Shown here one piece after another: positions 55,397 through 64,000 of a stretch of 64,000 bases of DNA. A program made the translations under genes and the position numbers. Every line of letters begins with the position of its first letter. Positions within the stretch are counted from its first letter, which is position 1. The DNA lies in NCBI GenBank assembly GCA_028641055.1, contig CM054060.1, positions 237,798,833 through 237,862,832 on the forward strand, written 5' to 3'. The DNA is from Alopecurus myosuroides. Its lineage: Eukaryota > Streptophyta > Magnoliopsida > Poales > Poaceae. The notes beneath the pieces are model-generated. The model saw nothing but the letters and a program-made list of their open reading frames with translations, ran no database searches and was not told the origin of the DNA.

Positions 55397-55853
55397 AAAC
55401 TTCGAATATAAATTTTTCGAGATTTTTCGTACTTTTCCAGAATTTTAATTAATAATAATATCGCTGGAAAACGACGATGAATGATGGAAAACGTCAGCAA
55501 AACCAAACCTACATCAGTTCTAAGACACTCTACTAAACATATACCCACTGAAAACAGAGGAAAACATATGGGAAACGTGATTGGGGATAGCGAAAACGTG
55601 AGTAGACGATGGAAAACGAGCGAAAACGAGGTGAAAACGTGTGTGGGCATGAGTGAATATGGTGAAAACAATATGAAAACATGATATACTTTATGGAAGC
55701 ACAGCGAAAATGAGCATATGAATAAGAAAACATAACGAAAACATAGTTATAACATTGTTTCCTTCATTTAAAATCACTTTGTTAACAAGGTTGATCAAGT
55801 CTTGCTACGAAAATAATCTTATATGAAATAAAACTTTATTTCTCACTAAATAT
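55397..55853 (-). other. GAAAAC-rich spacer between protease and the second ORF
   Basis: About a dozen GAAAAC words, often as GCGAAAACG or GGAAAACG, occur irregularly between 55465 and 55745. No ORF of note. RT, RNase H and integrase would sit at this place in an autonomous relative. Confidence 0.6.
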
Positions 55854-58531
55854 TTATGTTACCTCAACCTGGATTGATATAGTCCCAACCATGACAGTCT
55901 CATATTCTTTGGATGGCTTTGGAATAGGACAATAAAATTCTCCAATCTTGATGGTCTCAATATTTTCAATTGAATTTACACCATATTTCTTATCAATCTT
56001 CTTGGGAAAATAAATAGTGTGCTCTTTGTCATTAACATTAAAAGTAACTTTTCCTTGATTGCAATCAATAACAGCCCCTGCAGTATTAAGAAAAGGTCTT
56101 CCAAGAATAATAGACATATTATCATCTTCGGGCATTTCCAACACAACAAAGTCGGTTAATATCAGACAATTATTAGCAACTTGAACAGGAACATCCTCAC
56201 ATATACCCACAGTAATAGCAGTGGATTTATCAACCATATGCAAAGATATATCATTTGGTATCAAATTTTCTAGGAGGAGTCTTTTATACAGAGTAAAAGG
56301 CATGACACTAACTCCAGCTCCCAAATCACACAAAGCAGTTATAACATAATTATTTTTAATAGAACAGGGAATAGTTGGTATACCAAGATCTCCAAGCTTC
56401 TTAGGAACCTTGCCATTAAAAGAGTAATTAGCAAGCATAGTGGACATTTTCTCATTAGGAATCTTCCTTTTGTTAGAGACAATATCTTTCATATATTTTG
56501 CATAAGGAGGCAATTTAATAGCATCAGTTAAAGGAATTTGCAAGAACAAAGGTTTCATCCATCCACAAAACTTGTTATAATGTTCTTCTTCTTTTGATTT
56601 GTGTTTCTTATTAGGATAAGGCATTAGTTTTTGTACCCAAGGTTCTCTCTCATTACCATGTTTATTAGCAATAAAATCTTCCTTAGTGTACTTTGTATTT
56701 TTAGTTTGCTTTTCAGGTTCCTCTTCAATTTCTTCTTTATCAGAAGCATTATTCTCTTCATTACCACTTTCAGTTTCAGGATCAGAGATAGATATACTAT
56801 TAGGATCTTTAGCAAGGTCAGAGGATTCTACAGTAGTTTTATGTTTCTTCTTATTTTTCTTCTTAGTATGAATAACATTATTATTAGTTTGTTGAGAATC
56901 TTTTTCAATTCTTTTAGGATGTCCCTCAGGATATAAAGGATCTTGTGTAGCAATATCACTTCTAGTTCTTATTTCATAAGCATGTTTTTCTTTAGAAGCA
57001 TTAACTAGCAAATCTTTTTGCACTTTAGCAAGTTGATCAATTTGAGTTTTAACCATTTGAAAGTGTTTAACAAGAATTTTAACATCATTAGAGGTTCTTT
57101 CTATAATACCCTGCAAATTATCAATAGCTCTAGAGTTTTCCATTAGGCGATTTTGCACTCTCATATTAAAATTATCTTGCTTAATAACATAATTATCAAA
57201 TTCATCTAAACATTGATTAGGAGGTTTATTATAGGGAATATATCTACTATCAAAATGTTGGAGAGAGTGTACCTCAATGGTGGATGAGTGAGGGATTGGC
57301 TTACATAATTATTCTATAGGTGGAAGATTCTTCACATCATCATATTTAATACCCCTCTCTTTAAGAGATTTCTTGGCTTCTCTCATCACTTCATCATTTA
57401 ATTCAATCATTCCCCTCTTCTTTGGTGTTGGTGTTGGTGGTTATACTGGAGTAGGGGTCGGCTCAGGCTCAACCATAGTCCAATCATCATGATTTTGGCT
57501 TATTTTAGCCATTAATTCCTCAGGTTCATCTGGAGTTGTTTGCCTGAAAACACAACCAGCACAACTGTCCAGGTATGTCCTAGATTCAACAGTTAGTCCA
57601 TTATAGAATATATCAAGAAGTTCATTATTTTCTATCTTATGCCTAGGTGTAGCCCTAACTAAAGAACAGAAACTTGCCCAAGATACAGGAAATTTCTCTC
57701 CTTCCAATTGCTTGAAATTAAATATATTTTGTAATGTAGCATGTTGAGCACTAGCAGGAAAATATTTCTGAAAGAAAGCATTAACCAAACCAATAGGACT
57801 ATCAATAGATCCCGGAGACAAATTATTAAACCAAGTTTTAGCAACATCTTTTAATGAGAAAGGGAATATTTTAGCAACAAAGTAGCTACGTTTCTTAAGA
57901 TCATCGGAGAATAAACTACTCAAAGAGGAGAACTCATTCATATATTTCATAGCACTTTCATTTTCAGTACCACAAAAGGTTCTTTCTCAAAAATATAAAT
58001 ATAAGATAAATCAATAGAGAAATCATAATCCTTATCCCTAATATTAATGGTAGAAGTGGCAAACTTAGCATCATGAGATAATTTATATTTAACATCACGA
58101 CTTTCAATAAGACTTATAACATCATCTCTATCCTTCATAGCATGTATTTCATCAATACGATCATCATTAAGTTCAATATAGGAATCATCAAACTCATCAC
58201 TAGGATTTTCTCTAAGCTCAGGTGAAACAGCAGGAGTAACAGGATTTTTATCAGGAGTTTTAGTGTTTGCAATATTTTTAGCTTTAGCAATAGTAGCATC
58301 TAAGAAAGGATCGAGAGAACCACTCTCATCAAGCACAGTAGAAGCATCATCAAAAGTATCAAAAGTATTCTCAGATTCAGCAGAAGTAGCACGTGAAGCA
58401 TGTGTATGTGGTGGTGTAAGCAGCTTACTCATAACAGACGGTGAATCAAGAGCAATAGAGGTGTTCAGAGTTGTACCTCCTCTTGTAGTGTATGGTAATA
58501 GAGGAAACTTTCCATCACGAGTCTTACCCAT
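55854..58531 (-). pseudogene. Athila-like gag-protease
   Basis: ATG 58531 starts MGKTRDGKFPLLPY after the primer site. The gag domain is at 57441-57950 (LKDVAKTWFNNLSPGSI, LVNAFFQKYFPASA, EGEKFPVSWASF). The protease carries ALCDLGAGVSVMPFTLYKRL (DLGA active site, about 56265-56330) and ends at 55854. Breaks are a one-base frame change near 57975-57985, TAA at 57441-57443 and TAA at 57309-57311. The DLGA form instead of DSGA/DGGS fits Athila. Confidence 0.83.
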
Positions 58532-58620
58532 GATGAATGTTTGGCAGTAGACAATAGTACTCTCCGGTGAGCTCGCAAATAAAGCTATGCTTCCCGGCAA
58601 CGGAGCCAGAAAATAGTCTT
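58532..58620 (-). other. Primer-binding site and leader of the Athila-like Gypsy
   Basis: TGGCTCCGTTGCCGGGAAG on the minus strand (about 58608-58590) matches the tRNA-Asp-type primer site usual for this group, with small changes. Confidence 0.8.
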
Positions 58621-61600
58621 GATAACCCACAAGTATTTATTTTTTTTGAATTTTGAGACCGTAGGGATAGGCCCTACGGTGTTTTATAGATAAATAGAGT
58701 CAACCAATGGGTGACCCAAGAGTTACAAAAGTTAAGTACAACAGTGTCTTAGGGGGAAAGAAGAGGAATTACATCTATAAGGAAGTTAGTGGAAAATGCT
58801 AGTGATCCAAGCCAACCAACTAGCAACAATGCAAGTTTTGAGTCTATATTGATGAAGCTCCAAATCAAATATGAGTCTGGTCCTCCAGTGACCCCAAGAT
58901 GGCTCTATGTGCTGGAAGATGAAATCATTGCGAGACTTCCAAATATTCCATGTGACGCATGCAAAGATCTCAAGGAAAAAAGGTTCCTTGAAGGACACAT
59001 TGGTCTGCATTATACGATCTAGACAGGGTTTGCTCAGGTCCCAGTTGATCCCTATGTGAAGCCAACATCTAGCAGCAAAAGCACACTCAAAGAATAGGTG
59101 ATCCCTAGTTTCACGTGCACCATCAGGACAAAGGACATAGATCGTGTCAGCGTTATCACGCCAATTCTTCCTAGCCATTAGATCCATCGTGTTCAATCTG
59201 TCCAAGAATAACATCCAAAGGAAGACTCTAAGTTTTGGGAGACATTTGGATTTCCAAATCAGATGTAGCAATCTGTGGCAAGGCACCCGAGCAAAAAGAA
59301 AGGCATATAGCTTGGCCGAGGTATTAAGTGAGTTCTTCCCTGGATATATGTGCTGATTCATAGTCTCCTCATCCAATACATCCTCATGAAGAAGGGATGA
59401 AGCCAGTTGGAGTTCCTCGAAGGCCTCAACAGAAAGAGGTAAATTGAAATAATCCGATGATGGTGCAATATTAATCATATCAGCGACGATGACATCCTCA
59501 TTGATGGCAAATGAATATAGATGAGGTAATTGATCCATAATCAAATCCTTTCCACACCACCTATCCTTCCAAAATAAGGTATCTCGTCCATTCCCAATGG
59601 AAACAGTTGTAATTCCAGGGTAGAGATCAAGGAGCTTACAAATGTCTCGCCACCAATATGAGATAGACCCTGACTGAATGTGCATCGGACTAGAGGCATG
59701 GTTAGCTTTGATAAGCTTAATCCATGGCGTGTCGTCTTGTTGGAAAAAATTGTGAATATGCTTAATCAATAGCGACTTGTTTTGCAGTTCCAGATTAATA
59801 ACTCCAAGACCCCCATGTTTCTTGGGGCGACATACCATACTCCATGCAGCCAGGGAGTGAGGACAACCAATAGAATCATCTTTATCCCATAAGCAATGTC
59901 GTCACGCTTGATCAATGGTTTTAATTAATGCCTTAGGTAGTTTCAGAGAGCACATGTAATCAGAGGGAAGGGATGAGAGAACCGATTGAACCAGAGTCAG
60001 GCGACCACCATAATCAAGGAAGCGTGCACAAGCATTAAGACGCCGTTCCACCAGATCAGCGAGTGGTGAAAGATCCCGAACAGTTGGTCTGGTTGTGCCA
60101 AGTGGGAGACCCAAATATGGAAAAGGTAAATTTCCAGGTGCACAACCAAAATCCGCCGTCGGACTGATTAATTGCGACTGAGATATGTTAATGGGCATCA
60201 TGTTGGATTTGGAGTAATTAATTCGGAGACCAGTGGCTGCAGATAAAGTAGCGAGGATACATTTGAGAGATGCCAATTGGCAAGGACAAGCTTGGGCCAC
60301 AAGTAACGTATCATCCGCGTATTAGACTATCGGAAAATCAGTGTCAGGGATAGCTAAAGGAGAAGTGATGTCCCCAATTTCCATTGATCTATTAACCATG
60401 GCCTGAGGTAAATTGGCACCATCAACAAATAAAATCGGAGAGAGGGGGTCCCCTTGACGAACAGTCTTCAATGGAAGTAAAACCCAAATTTATTGATTCG
60501 ACACAAGGGGAGCCAAAGAATATTTGTGAGCCTTAACAAGTGAGCTGTCAATTCACCTGCACCTGAAAGTGGACTTGTTCGCAGTGGTTTATCAATAGTA
60601 ACAGTTTTATAGTAGCAGCAGTAGTGAAATAATAGCAAAAGTGAAATGAAAACAGCAGCAGTAGTGTTTGAAATAAACAACGGGATTAAATACTGTAAGA
60701 ATAGGGATAGATGAATGGGCGTTGCATGGATAAGATAGTTCATATAATAATAAATACATGGTCATTACAAATAAATAAGATAAAGCATCCAAGCACTAAG
60801 TAACCATAGGCATGTGTTCCGTAAATAGTCGTACGTGCTCGTAATGAGAACTTGCACACCATCTTTTGTCCTACCAGCCCGTTTTTAACGGGGCCTTAAG
60901 GGAACTAATGGTAATTAAGGTGTTCCTTTTAATAGAACATAGGATCAAAGCATTAACACTTCATGAACACATGTGATCCTCACATCACAGTCACCCCCTC
61001 CAGTTGTCCCAATTTCTGTCACTTCGGGGCCTCGGGTTCCGGACAACGATATGTGTAAACAACTTGCGGGTATGATCAAGAAACAATAATTATCATCGTG
61101 ATTCAATAACATGTTCAGATCTGAGATCATGGCACTCGGGCCCAAAGTGACAAGCATTAAGCATAACAAGTTGCAACAATGTCAATAGCACTAATAGAGG
61201 ATACTAGGCACTATGCCCTAACAATCACGGCATTATTACATGAACAATCTCATCCAATCCCTACCACCCCCTTCAGCCTACAACGGGGGAATTACTCACA
61301 CATGGATGGGAAAACATGGATGGTCGATGGAGAGGCGTTGGTGATGACGATGGCGATGATCTCCTCCAATTCCCCATCCCGGCAGGGTGCCAGAACGGAG
61401 TTTCTGAACCCCAAAAAAGGATTCGCGATGGCGGCGAAGCTACGGAATTCTTTCTGGAAAACGATCGAACCCCCTGGGGGGGTTTAGGTTTTGCGGCATA
61501 TGTAGTCGAAATGGGAGTCCGAGGGGGTGCCCGAGGTGGGATCACCATGCCTAGGAAAGGGCCCACCTTGGCCGCGCCTGGGGGTGGTGAGGGCACCCCC

Positions 61601-61831
61601 TTTCCCCTCTCCGACTCATCTTCTGGCTCCGGGAGTCTTCAGGTAAAATATGGACTTTCCCTTCGTTTCCGGGTATTTTCCTAAAAGTTGATTTTCTGCG
61701 CAAAAACGAGACACCAAAGTAATTCTGCTGAAAACAGCGTTAGTCCGTGTTAGTTGCATTCAAAACACACAAGTTTAGAGGGAAACCATCAGCAAAGTGT
61801 TCGGAAAAGTAGATACATTTTTTACGTATCA
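58621..61831 (-). repeat. 5' LTR of the Athila-like Gypsy, split by a LINE
   Basis: The minus strand starts TGATACG at 61831 and ends GTGGGTTATCA at 58621. LTR sequence occupies 60463-61831 and 58621-58640, with a LINE between. A few bases of the expected LTR end are missing at the LINE junction. Confidence 0.85.
58641..60462 (-). mobile_element. 5'-truncated L1-type LINE, copy 2 (in the Athila-like LTR)
   Basis: It begins inside RT at VRQGDPLSPILF (60462 downward) and continues with YADDTLLVAQ at about 60320-60291. The RT thumb (LPFPYLGLPLG, RLTLVQSVLSSLP) and zf-RVT domain (VSIGNGRDTLFWKDRWCG, CPDGARETRDHLFFECAFA) follow, ending at 58786. An in-frame TAA stands right before YADD, and a frame change is near 59880. 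The 3' end has a perfect hairpin CCGTAGGG-ATAGG-CCCTACGG (58660-58680) about 12 bases from an A-rich tail. No target duplication was recognised. Confidence 0.87.
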
Positions 61832-61960
61832 GTGACTTGGACCACTCAGCCAATCCGATCACAAAGGCAACAAGCAAGAGACCAAAGGGACACTGTTGCC
61901 CGTAGGCAACAAATTGCGAACCAAATGTGGGTGGATAGGAAGAACTTGTATGGTCATTGA
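61832..61960 (+). pseudogene. Harbinger transposase, C-terminal end
   Basis: VTWTTQPIRSQRQQARDQRD, then RRQQIANQMWVDRK and stop at 61958-61960. Short R/Q-rich ends with IA-QMW are typical of plant PIF transposase C-termini. It follows the Gypsy 5' LTR directly and is the other side of the split gene. Confidence 0.65.
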
Positions 61961-62072
61961 GTTTCTCATACTTCATGTCGAGAGCATGTATTTGAAGTGC
62001 TATTCGCGTACCATTTTCATGTATTGAAATCATGTATCTGTAGTGCTACTCTTGTACTAAACTATTTTCATC

Positions 62073-62377
62073 TATTGAAACCATTTGTGATGTTCTTAAT
62101 CATTTTTTGTGCACCTTATATATGGCTGGACAGAATGTACTATATTAAGTATTGAAACCCTGGTTTTGGAGTGTTCTTAATCATTTTTTTGCACCTTCTA
62201 TATGGCTGGACAGAATGTACTATAATATGTATTGAAACCTTGGTTTTGGGGTGTTCTTAACCATTTTTTTGCACCTTACTTGTGGATGGACAGAATGTAC
62301 TAGAATCTGTATTGAAACCATGATTTTGGGATGTTCTTAACCATTTTTTTGCATCTTATTTATGGCTGGACAGAAAT
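62073..62377 (+). repeat. Four tandem units of about 80 bp between the two Harbinger genes
   Basis: Units start TATTGAAACC at 62073, 62150, 62230 and 62310 and contain TGTTCTTAA, a T7 run with TTGCACC, and GGCTGGACAGAATGTACT. They lie in the intergenic part just 5' of the Myb-like gene; the last unit runs to its ATG. Confidence 0.9.
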
Positions 62378-63307
62378 GGACAACGTTGAGATCAACGCTA
62401 CAAGTGGGAGCACCACCAAGGGTGGGTGATTCATTGGACCAGTCCCATGTCCACCATGATGCTAGGCCTTTTGGGTGACATTGTGGCTAGTGGTGCTAGA
62501 ACTTCAAGTGGATTCAAGAGTTGCCATCATAACCAGTGTTTCAAGGTTTTGAATGATCATTTCAAGCTCTCCATAACTGAAGAACATAACAGAAACCATC
62601 TTAAGAAGTGGAGGAAGATTTGGGGAAGAATAATCCAATTAAAAAATCTGAGTGGAGCTCTATGGGATGAGGATACTCACAGTATTAGGCTCAGCGATGA
62701 GCACTATGCAGGTCATTGCACCGTAAGTTTCTGTGTACTATATGATATTCATGTACATTAACATCTATCTACTTCATGCTACTGACCTATGCATCTTTTG
62801 TAGAATAATAAATCTGACATCCCATTGTTGAATACCCCAATTGAACACTACCGTGCAATGAAAACAATATTTGGGTCCACTACAGCTACATGGAAGTATG
62901 CCAAGTCTGGAAATGATCCCTTATCTATTGATGTTGAAGCTGAAAGTGAGGTGAACATGTCACCAAATGTAGATGACTCTTCCGAGAAAGCACCACCAAA
63001 AAAGAAGGCTAAGATTGTGCACATTGAAGATGATGCACTAGTCACCACTCTCAAAGATGGTTTCAAAATGATGGCTGAAGCTCTTGTGAAGTCAGGAGGA
63101 GACAATGATGCTCTGCCTGATGGCTTGTGGGATGCTTTGGCCGCCCTTAATGTTTATGATGAGGGACATATAGCTCATTATTATGCACATCTTGTTGACA
63201 ATCCTAAGTTTGCAACTACCTTCATGACTCTCAGCCTTGCCAACAAACTGGTTTGGGTGAATAGGTACGTGGAGAAGACATTCAGAGTGCTCTATAATTT
63301 GCAGTGA
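62376..63307 (+). pseudogene. Harbinger Myb/SANT-like DNA-binding protein gene
   Basis: ATG 62376 gives MDNVEINATSGSTTKGG then TGA. A one-base shift near 62420 opens IHWTSPMSTMMLGLLGDIVA, the start of the Myb/SANT-like domain (NRNHLKKWRKIWGRIIQLKN, GALWDEDTH). A 81-bp intron (62723-62803, GTAAGT...TTGTAG) is followed by exon 2 (62804-63307). Exon 2 has an acidic region with a PPKKKAKI basic nuclear-signal-like patch and a helical end. In PIF systems this protein helps the transposase bind the TIRs and enter the nucleus. Apart from the early shift it is open. Confidence 0.78.
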
Positions 63308-63769
63308 AGTGGTGGTAACAATTTAGTCATGTTTTATTTGGTACCTATGCTCTATGTACTGTAATGAACCTGAATGTATTTGACTATTTGGTACCTATGC
63401 TCTATGGACTGTAATGAACCTGAAGTGTGCTTTTGGATGACTACTGTGTCATGAATTAGACATGGTTATGGACCGTAATGAATTTAAGACTATTTGGATG
63501 AGTTATGTGTTATGAATTGAAATATGTGTTATGTTGTTGACATATGCTTGATTTGATTCCGAATATTTAATTATTAATGTTTACTGCTGGAAAAATAAAT
63601 AAAATGCTGCCGAAATTTTTATTGACATAGTGCTACAAGTACACATTTCAGTGGTAAGCTCGCCATTCTTCTGAAAGAGGTGAGTTCAAACCAATTTTAG
63701 CCGTTCCACTCTTCCAAACCAAGCACATAAGGAACCATTCCATTACATCCCTGGTTCTAACCAAACACT
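63308..63769 (+). other. 3' non-coding part of the Harbinger element
   Basis: It includes a 50-bp duplication of TTGGTACCTATGCTCTATG at about 63338 and 63388, then subterminal sequence with GGAACCATTCC-like words. No gene is supported. Confidence 0.6.
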
Positions 63770-63821
63770 GGAATGGAACGGTTCCATTCCATTTCACTCT
63801 GTCCCAAAACCAAACACATCC
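63770..63821 (-). repeat. Right TIR of the Harbinger element
   Basis: It contains a near-perfect palindrome GGAATGGAAC-G-GTTCCATTCC (63770-63790) and ends CCAAACACATCC. TAA follows. Confidence 0.88.
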
Positions 63822-64000
63822 TAAAAGCTTGTGCCTCGAAACCGTGGGAGTTAGTTGGTGAGGGCGTATGAATATTTGGAGCGGCTGGCCAGGGAATGTC
63901 TTACTCGGGTTCATGTGTTGTGTTACGGTCCAGATTGAGGATCGATGGATCCTATAACTTCCTGTTTTCCACTTGTAATTTTATTTTGTGGTGTATGCCG
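63822..64000. other. Flank right of the Harbinger element
   Basis: Unique-looking sequence without an ORF. It should be the continuation of the F-box 3' flank before the transposon landed. Confidence 0.5.

Larger units (their letters stand above)
52403..61831 (-). mobile_element. Athila/Sabrina-like non-autonomous Gypsy, 3' LTR truncated
   Basis: On the minus strand: 5' LTR (61831 to 58621, containing a LINE), a tRNA-Asp-like primer site TGGCTCCGTTGCCGGGAAG, gag-protease (58531-55854), a second ORF (55396-54499), a polypurine tract GCTTGGGGGGAGT, and only about 127 bp of 3' LTR (52529-52403). LTR start TGATACG and end TTATCA are typical. No RT, RNase H or integrase is found, so it depended on a relative. 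Confidence 0.85.
50097..63821 (+). mobile_element. PIF/Harbinger DNA transposon carrying nested retroelements
   Basis: The left end GGATGTGTTTGGTTTTGGGAC and the right end GTCCCAAAACCAAACACATCC are inverted copies that extend about 52 bp with a few mismatches. The TGTTTGGTT core is usual for PIF/Tourist ends. Flanking trinucleotides are CAA (50094-50096) and TAA (63822-63824), fitting a TAA duplication with one change. Inside are the N- and C-terminal ends of a Harbinger transposase and a Myb/SANT-like gene, the two genes expected in this superfamily. A LINE and an Athila-like Gypsy have been added and the catalytic core lost, so it cannot move itself. Confidence 0.85.

Noticed and set aside
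1..64000. Bacterial-type features (operons, Shine-Dalgarno sites, phage, plasmid origins) and rRNA genes
   Set aside because: None seen; all evidence points to plant nuclear DNA with introns, TATA boxes and LTR elements.

Overview
The window looks like an intergenic, transposon-packed stretch of a large grass genome, most likely Triticeae (wheat/barley/rye group). The evidence is the set of element types: an Angela/BARE-like Copia LTR starting TGAAGGGAATATGCCC, a SIRE/Maximus-like Copia with a third ORF, Tat-lineage Gypsy elements with antisense genes, an Athila/Sabrina-like Gypsy whose LTR starts TGATACG, a LARD with LTRs of about 4.76 kb, L1-type LINEs and a PIF/Harbinger transposon. Family names are recognised by eye and no search was run. 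Only one gene is complete and clearly cellular: an F-box gene at 48409-49746. A second cellular gene seems to survive only as a short first-exon stub at 47018-47141.

Layout, left half (1-47017): a minus-strand Tat-type Gypsy element ('outer', 5' LTR 46692-47017) is the host for everything to its left. It was hit by (i) an Angela-like Copia whose 3' LTR ends at 4142; (ii) a Maximus-like Copia at 5220-26959 with a perfect CTTGG target duplication, itself split inside its 5' LTR by a LARD at 6083-16076 with a perfect GTAGA duplication; and (iii) a younger Tat Gypsy ('inner') at 32503-44449, with 574-bp LTRs, inserted into the outer gag. Removing the insertions restores the order outer LTR, gag, protease, RT, dual RNase H, integrase, then sense-opposed antisense gene pieces (27143-27954 and 4205-5175). 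LTR divergence by eye is about 1% for the LARD, about 1% for the inner Gypsy, and about 5% in a short sample of the Maximus LTRs. This agrees with the nesting order.

Right half (47018-64000): a small genic island (disrupted exon stub, intergenic region with repeated GGGAACGGGG motifs, F-box gene) is followed about 350 bp downstream by a PIF/Harbinger transposon (50097-63821, TIRs of about 52 bp). The transposon keeps a Myb/SANT-like accessory gene and the two ends of its transposase. The catalytic middle is gone, apparently deleted together with most of the 3' LTR of an Athila-like Gypsy (52403-61831) that had landed in it. Two 5'-truncated LINEs add further layers, one in the Harbinger element and one inside the Athila-like 5' LTR.

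How the parts work together: most coding sequence belongs to retroelement replication (gag, protease, integrase, RT, RNase H) and most copies carry stops or frameshifts. The least damaged are the inner Gypsy gag-pol (one in-frame TAG), the Maximus third ORF (open across a predicted 304-bp intron) and the F-box gene. The most interesting biology is the spliced antisense genes of the Tat elements, the spliced third ORF of the Copia element with LTR-type hairpin motifs upstream, and the LARD whose internal domain is only 478 bp.
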